Assembly (NCBI RefSeq): GCF_963929015.1
Contig: NZ_CAWVHE010000012.1
Location: 62,001 to 126,000, forward strand
Direction of reading: 5' to 3'
DNA: 64,000 nucleotides
Source: Merdimonas sp963929015
GTDB lineage: Bacteria > Bacillota > Clostridia > Lachnospirales > Lachnospiraceae
The notes under the pieces were generated by a model. That model was given only the letters and a program-made list of their open reading frames with translations. It did not search any database and was not told where the DNA came from. Every line of letters begins with the position of its first letter. Positions within the stretch are counted from its first letter, which is position 1. The position numbers were made by a program, and so were the translations under genes. Positions 59,024 through 64,000 of this stretch are shown here, piece after piece.

Positions 59024-59070
59024 GAGCAGCAACGAATATCCATTGTTTCGAGGAATTTTGTGATTTATAG

Positions 59071-59106
59071 ATATACCCGATAAAACGAGTCTTTTATCGG
59101 GTATAT
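59071..59106 (+). other. Perfect 15-bp stem-loop
   Basis: ATATACCCGATAAAA (59071-59085) and TTTTATCGGGTATAT (59092-59106) form a perfect inverted repeat with a 6-nt loop, 48 bp after the subtilase stop. The U-rich 3' arm could end transcription, and it lies just upstream of the next promoter, so an operator role is also possible. Confidence 0.7.
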
Positions 59107-59110
59107 TGAT

Positions 59111-59139
59111 TAGACGTGGCAAAAAGCCTCTGATAAAAT
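59111..59139 (+). promoter_or_regulatory. Promoter of the BspA-like gene and leader hairpin
   Basis: TAGACG (59111-59116), a 17-nt spacer and TAAAAT (59134-59139). The leader carries a 12-bp stem, AAGCGCTGTCGC (59151-59162) and GCGGCAGCGCTT (59167-59178), which ends 16 nt before the Shine-Dalgarno. Confidence 0.5.
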
Positions 59140-59206
59140 AAGAGTCAGGAAAGCGCTGTCGCTTTTGCGGCAGCGCTTATTTAATGACGAAGAGAGGAGG
59201 ATGAAA

Positions 59207-62200
59207 ATGAAAAGGAGACGTTTATTTGCATGTTTTCTTGCGATCCTTTTGTCGCTTTGTATGGCAATGCCTACTTTTGCGGCTGAAGTCCCGCAGGAAA
59301 CCGTCCAGGTTCAGGCGGAAGAAACGGACCAGAACCTGGCAGCTCCTGTAGATCAGGAGACTGTTTCTGATGGATCAGAAGATTCGTCGGAAGATTCGTC
59401 TGAAGATGCGTCTGCGGATGCGTCGAAAGATGTGTCAGATGCAGCGTCAGAAGAACAGGCTTCGGCGCAGGAGGATGTTGCCACGTCGCAGGAGACTTCC
59501 GAAGAAGCTGCGGCACAGACGGCAGAAGAGGCTGCCGGTGCAGCGCAGAACGACTCTGCCGCAAGAGACACCCAGAGTGTGGAAGAGGCAGTGGTCCAGT
59601 CTGTTGACGACAGCATCTGGAGTACCGAAGACTTCGTGTATACCACGATGGAACAGACCTTAAACGGCTGTGATTACACCAGAGAATTTACTATCAAAGG
59701 AAAAGCGATTGCAGGATTTTCCGAGTATGGCCTGGAGAAGGTAAAGACCAACAAGCATCTGGTACTGCCCTCCACGGATGACAACGGCGAAACGCTGGTT
59801 GGTGTAGCGGAAGGCGCGTTTAAGAATATGGAACTGGAGTCTGTGGAATTCCCCACCGGTATGATGGTGGATTACGATGATACGGTGACCCATGTTGTAA
59901 CAAGAAGAGGAAACTTTGTCATCGGTTCCAGCGCTTTTTACGGCAATAACCTGACAAAGGTTTACCTGCCGGAGGGCGTGATCGCGGTAATGCCCATGGC
60001 ATTTTCCAAGAATCAGATCACAGAGCTGACCCTGCCTCACACCATCTGGTGGATCGAGAACCAGGCGTTTGCCACCAATCAGCTTACGACAGTAGGGTTC
60101 CCGAGAACCTGTGATTTCCAGCTGCAGATCCATGCACTGGCATTTGCACAGAACCAGATTAAGTCTGTAAGGCTTCCGGATTACACGGAAGTAGTGGAAA
60201 AGAAGGCCTTCTACTGGAATCCGGGTATGGAGGAGTGCCCGGCAGACGCGCCAGAGAAAGAAAAAGAATTGGGCGGCGTGGTGTATATGTACACCGACAA
60301 CGAGGATCTGCTGAATAAGGAGAGGATCCATACCATCGACCGCACCGCTGAGTCCCAGAAATCCTGGCATCAGAAGCTGATCGTGGGACAGGATCCCAAT
60401 GCGGAAGCTACCTGGACGATTGAGGATTTTACCATTGAGGGAACCACGATTACCGGTCTTAGCGAGTCCGGAGCTGAGAAGCGAAAAACGGATAAAAACC
60501 TGATCCTTCCCGACCGCAATGCAACCGGCGACTATATCACAGAGGTTGCATCTACGACCAGTGATACCGGCCTGTTTGCTACGGAGGAAGAGAAGTTCGA
60601 GTCCGTAACACTTCCCACTTACCTGGAGAAGGTCGGCGACCGGGCATTCTGCAACAGCGGCCTTCAGACTGTGAAGTTCCCCAATACCTTAAAAGAAATC
60701 GGGATTGCCGCGTTCCAGAGAAATGAGCTGACCAGCATTGTGCTTCCGGACAGCGTGACTACGCTTGGCGGCGGCGCATTCGGAACCAATCCGAAGCTTA
60801 CCCAGATTGTTCTTTCCAAAGGCCTTACCGAGATTCCGGCAGGCGCGTTTGGATGCAGTACTGCAGATGAGTGGATGGCTGGCCTGACCAGCATTGAGAT
60901 CCCGGAAGGCGTAGTGACGATCGCAAACAACGCATTTGCAGGCAATAACTTTACAGAGATCAACCTTCCTTCTACTGTGAAGGAGATTGGAGACTATGCC
61001 TTCTCCACCAAGAATTATCTGAAGGATACCGTGTGTACGATCACCCTGCCGGAAGGTCTGACCACCATTGGAAAATATGCGTTCCGCAACAAGATCGTAG
61101 AGACACTGGAGTTGCCGGAAAGCGTAGAGGCGCTGCCGGCGAATGTATTCACCAGAGAGTATTCCGACGATACCCAGGCGATGGTGACGACCGTCTATGT
61201 CAGCGCGGCGCAGATCGCCGACAAGGAGAACTTCCCGGAGTCCCAGTACCATACGCTGGTTCTTCGTTATGACCCGGAGAATACAGTGTGGGATGCTCAC
61301 GACTTTACCTATGGGGAAGTGGAAGCAGAATATTATGATGTAAATAAGACCGAGACCGTTAAGGTGGAGGGCTGGGCAGTTACCGGCTTTTCTGAAAATG
61401 GCCTGAAGAAACTGGCCGTGAATCCCGAGATTGTGATCCCGTCAGAAGACCCGGACGGACGCCAGGTTACCGCAGTGGCAGCCAATGCCTTTAAGTACGA
61501 CGAGGACACTATGGCGCAGAAGATTACTTCTGTGACCTTCCCGGAAAATGTAAAGACTGCCTATCAGGGAGCGTTAAGCCAGAAGACGGAGAGAGGAAAT
61601 TTCCTCATTCTTAGCATGGCATTTTACGGACAGGGACTGACCGAGGTTGTCCTTCCGGAAGGCGTGTTAAGCGTAGGCCGTCAGGCATTTGCAAAGAATG
61701 CACTGACCTATGTGAAACTGCCGCAGACCATCTGGTGGCTGGAGCAGGGAGCGTTTGCATCGAACGCGATCCACACTGTGCAGTTCCCGACCACCTGCGA
61801 CTTTAAGTTGAATATGGACGCCCAGGTATTTATGGGCAACCAAATCCGGTCTGTCGCGCTGCCGGACCGTGTGGAGAAGTTAAATAAATGGGTATTTATC
61901 CAGAATACCGGTAAGGAAGAAGTGACAACAGGAACTGCTGCAGAGAAGAAGGGCGGCGTGGTCTACATGTACGGCCCGGAGGCTCTGGCATCGGAAGCGC
62001 TGATCGACCATATAGACAATGGAAAGAGCAACGTCCAGAAGCTGGTGATCGGCACACAGGAGCCGGCGGAGCAGTTCTGGAATCCGGTACATTTTACCTA
62101 TGACGGTACCACCATCACCGGATTATCTGACGCCGGGAAGGAAAGGCTCACCTTTGACACCTACCTTCGGATCCCGGATCAGACCGCGGACGGCAAAGAT

Positions 62201-64000
62201 GTGACCGCGATCGGTAACAATGCGTTCGCAGCCAGCGGCATCACAGCAGTGCAGCTGCCGAAGGCTTTGCAGACCATCGGAACCGCAGCCTTCCGCGCCA
62301 ATGAGATGACAGAAGTGGTGATCCCGGACAGCGTGACAAGCATCGCATCCGGTGCATTTACCAGTTGCGCGTCTCTTGAGAGCGTTACCCTTCCCAAGGG
62401 GATTACCTCCATTGAGCAGGCATCCTTTAGTGGCACAGCGCTGAAAGAAGTGCTGATCCCAGAGGGTGTGACGACCATTGGAAGAATGGCATTTAACGGA
62501 GCGCCGGTAGAGATACTGGTGATCCCCAATACCGTTACCGAGATCGGCGATCAGGCATTTTACGCAAACCATCTGACAGAGCTGATCATTCCGGCAAGCG
62601 TGAAATCCATCGGAAAGAGCGCATTTTCACAGTATCCGGAGACCAGTCCTTCTTCCCTGGAGAAGCTGACCTTAAACGAAGGTCTGGAGTCGATCGCTTC
62701 TGCGGCATTCCGCAAGAGTAATCTGACGACTGTTAATATCCCGTCCACGCTGAAAGAGCTTGATAAAGACGCTTTCCAGGACGGCGCAAAGGGACAGGTA
62801 ATCCTGTACACGGAAAATAAAGAGCATGAAAAAGAGACGCCGACGTTTATCCCGGTAAGTGACGGACACAAGGTGATCTACACCAACCTGATCGGAACTG
62901 GCTGGGAATATGACGACTTTACATTTGATGGTTCTGTAGTGACCGGCTGGTCAGAGCAGGGCAATCAGACCCGTCTTGCAAACAAGAACCTGGTGTTGCC
63001 GGCAGAAAATCCCGAGACCGGAGAGGCGATCACAGAGATCGGTGAGAATGCGTTCAAGATCCCGGATGAAGAGATCGAGCAGCTCAAAGACAGCGTTTCC
63101 TCGCCCAATGGCATGGAGACAGTAGTGATCCCGGATACCGTGACCAGGATTGGAAAGAAAGCATTTGAGTACAATAATTTTACAGAGATGACCTTTGGCG
63201 CTGCAGTGACTGAGATCGGAGAAAGCGCATTCCACGGCAACAAGCTGACGAAAGTAGTAATCCCGGATACGGTAACTACACTGGGAGCGGGCGTATTTTC
63301 CGAGAACAACATTACGGACCTGACCTTATCCAGGGGCGTGACCGTAATCCCGCAGGGCGCCTTTTCCATGAACATCCGCCTGGAGCAGGTGACGATCCCG
63401 GATACCGTAACCGAGATCGGAGAGATGGCGTTTGCAGGCGCAAGACTGATTAGCCTGGAGATTCCGGCTTCCGTAGAGAAGATCGGAAGAAAGGCCTTCC
63501 ATCTCCATCATCTGACCGAGCTTACCATTCCGGGCAATGTAAAGGAGATCGGCGAGTCCGCATTTGAAGGAACCTTTAAGGCCATCACATTAAAGAAACT
63601 GACCCTGGAAGAGGGCATTGAGTCCATCGGAAAATATGCCTTCAAGGAAGGATATCTGGAGAGCGTAGAGCTTCCGTCCAGCTTAAAAGAAATGGGCGAG
63701 GAGCCGTTCTACGGCAATGCCGGAACCAACGGCGACCATGTGGTGGTATGCTATACCTCCAATAAAGACCATCTGAAGTTCGGCGATTCCGCTTCTCACA
63801 AGATCGTTTATGTATATGAGGAGACAGGGCTTCCTTACGAGGATGTAAGCGCCGGCGAATGGTACTACGATGCAGTGAAGTATGCTTATGAGCACGGCCT
63901 GATGACCGGTCTTGATGATACGACCTTCGGACCAAACGAAAAGCTGGCAAGAGCACAGCTGGCCGTGATCCTGTATCGTCTCAATGGCTCTCCGGAAGTG
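59207..64000 (+). CDS. Giant BspA-type leucine-rich repeat surface protein with SLH end (3' truncated by window edge)
   Basis: At least 1598 residues are in the window and the frame is open to the last base. ATG 59207 stands six bases after AGGAGG; the ATG at 59201 abuts it. A signal peptide (MKRRRLFACFLAILLSLCMAMPTFAA) is followed by a Ser/Asp/Glu/Ala-rich linker (about 30-135). Five blocks of 260-310 residues then run in series. Each is headed by a segment like FTYDGTTITGLSDAG (DNA near 59620, 60414, 61294, 62074, 62902) and filled with LRR_5 units (IPDTVTEIGEMAFAGA...). The last visible residues (YEDVSAGEWYYDAVKYAYEHGLMTGL...LARAQLAVILYRLNGSPEV) are the first SLH repeat. Such proteins bind host or microbial partners; SLH should fix it to the wall. 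Confidence 0.93.
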   Translation, partial: MKRRRLFACFLAILLSLCMAMPTFAAEVPQETVQVQAEETDQNLAAPVDQETVSDGSEDSSEDSSEDASADASKDVSDAASEEQASAQEDVATSQETSEEAAAQTAEEAAGAAQNDSAARDTQSVEEAVVQSVDDSIWSTEDFVYTTMEQTLNGCDYTREFTIKGKAIAGFSEYGLEKVKTNKHLVLPSTDDNGETLVGVAEGAFKNMELESVEFPTGMMVDYDDTVTHVVTRRGNFVIGSSAFYGNNLTKVYLPEGVIAVMPMAFSKNQITELTLPHTIWWIENQAFATNQLTTVGFPRTCDFQLQIHALAFAQNQIKSVRLPDYTEVVEKKAFYWNPGMEECPADAPEKEKELGGVVYMYTDNEDLLNKERIHTIDRTAESQKSWHQKLIVGQDPNAEATWTIEDFTIEGTTITGLSESGAEKRKTDKNLILPDRNATGDYITEVASTTSDTGLFATEEEKFESVTLPTYLEKVGDRAFCNSGLQTVKFPNTLKEIGIAAFQRNELTSIVLPDSVTTLGGGAFGTNPKLTQIVLSKGLTEIPAGAFGCSTADEWMAGLTSIEIPEGVVTIANNAFAGNNFTEINLPSTVKEIGDYAFSTKNYLKDTVCTITLPEGLTTIGKYAFRNKIVETLELPESVEALPANVFTREYSDDTQAMVTTVYVSAAQIADKENFPESQYHTLVLRYDPENTVWDAHDFTYGEVEAEYYDVNKTETVKVEGWAVTGFSENGLKKLAVNPEIVIPSEDPDGRQVTAVAANAFKYDEDTMAQKITSVTFPENVKTAYQGALSQKTERGNFLILSMAFYGQGLTEVVLPEGVLSVGRQAFAKNALTYVKLPQTIWWLEQGAFASNAIHTVQFPTTCDFKLNMDAQVFMGNQIRSVALPDRVEKLNKWVFIQNTGKEEVTTGTAAEKKGGVVYMYGPEALASEALIDHIDNGKSNVQKLVIGTQEPAEQFWNPVHFTYDGTTITGLSDAGKERLTFDTYLRIPDQTADGKDVTAIGNNAFAASGITAVQLPKALQTIGTAAFRANEMTEVVIPDSVTSIASGAFTSCASLESVTLPKGITSIEQASFSGTALKEVLIPEGVTTIGRMAFNGAPVEILVIPNTVTEIGDQAFYANHLTELIIPASVKSIGKSAFSQYPETSPSSLEKLTLNEGLESIASAAFRKSNLTTVNIPSTLKELDKDAFQDGAKGQVILYTENKEHEKETPTFIPVSDGHKVIYTNLIGTGWEYDDFTFDGSVVTGWSEQGNQTRLANKNLVLPAENPETGEAITEIGENAFKIPDEEIEQLKDSVSSPNGMETVVIPDTVTRIGKKAFEYNNFTEMTFGAAVTEIGESAFHGNKLTKVVIPDTVTTLGAGVFSENNITDLTLSRGVTVIPQGAFSMNIRLEQVTIPDTVTEIGEMAFAGARLISLEIPASVEKIGRKAFHLHHLTELTIPGNVKEIGESAFEGTFKAITLKKLTLEEGIESIGKYAFKEGYLESVELPSSLKEMGEEPFYGNAGTNGDHVVVCYTSNKDHLKFGDSASHKIVYVYEETGLPYEDVSAGEWYYDAVKYAYEHGLMTGLDDTTFGPNEKLARAQLAVILYRLNGSPEV

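Overview
The window reads as a chromosomal segment of an anaerobic Gram-positive Clostridia bacterium, most likely a member of the Lachnospiraceae. The pointers are HPr kinase plus a Ser-46 HPr, class III fructose-bisphosphatase, CdaA/YbbR, long-form HPF, SLH-domain surface proteins, GH25 lysozymes and BspA-type repeat proteins, with strong AGGAGG ribosome binding sites. The family assignment is an inference, since no rRNA lies in the window. No tRNA, rRNA, CRISPR array or transposase was found.

Layout. 1-3161 (+): 3' part of uvrC, then hprK and a ROK glucokinase. 3324-6038 (-): class A penicillin-binding protein with a glycine-rich minisatellite tail. 6184-6849 (+): YigZ/IMPACT protein. 6920-9810 (-): long HPF, then the typA/PsiE-like overlapping pair. 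9968-17943 (+): two-OB SSB-like protein, dapA-dapB, class III fbp, an orphan eukaryotic-type hisA, and secA. 17988-22782 (+): prfB with a programmed +1 frameshift, then hom, a phosphoglycerate-mutase-family putative homoserine kinase, and lysC. 22779-23759 (-): XRE regulator and CYTH protein. 23877-31892 (+): DJ-1/PfpI protein and the proteostasis block tig-clpP-clpX-lon-engB, followed by an AI-2E family exporter.

31893-34323 is a small AT-rich island that looks foreign. It holds a 5'-truncated alpha/beta hydrolase remnant, a RhuM-family gene and a NADAR-domain gene. The NADAR gene runs 19 bp into uvrB and so joins the uvrB-uvrA unit. Just upstream of rhuM lies a short in-frame stretch that copies an internal piece of uvrB.

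39346-46937 (+): MreB-like protein, RecD2 helicase, ComFC-like phosphoribosyltransferase, two unrecognised membrane proteins, then the c-di-AMP synthase pair cdaA/ybbR. An HPr-like gene follows, and after it a GH25 gene whose lipoprotein signal lies in another frame across an A tract.

48213-64000 (+) is a cell-envelope locus: a membrane-anchored InlB/LRR-like protein, an LTA-synthase-family enzyme, a CsaB-like polysaccharide pyruvyltransferase, a GT2 glycosyltransferase and four exported proteins that end in SLH repeats (GH25, CAP, S8 subtilase, and a giant BspA-like protein that leaves the window). In other bacteria pyruvylation of a cell-wall polysaccharide creates the SLH ligand, so this block may encode both the anchor-modifying enzymes and the anchored proteins. 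That coupling is the most coherent system-level hypothesis in the window; the NADAR-uvrBA arrangement is the second.
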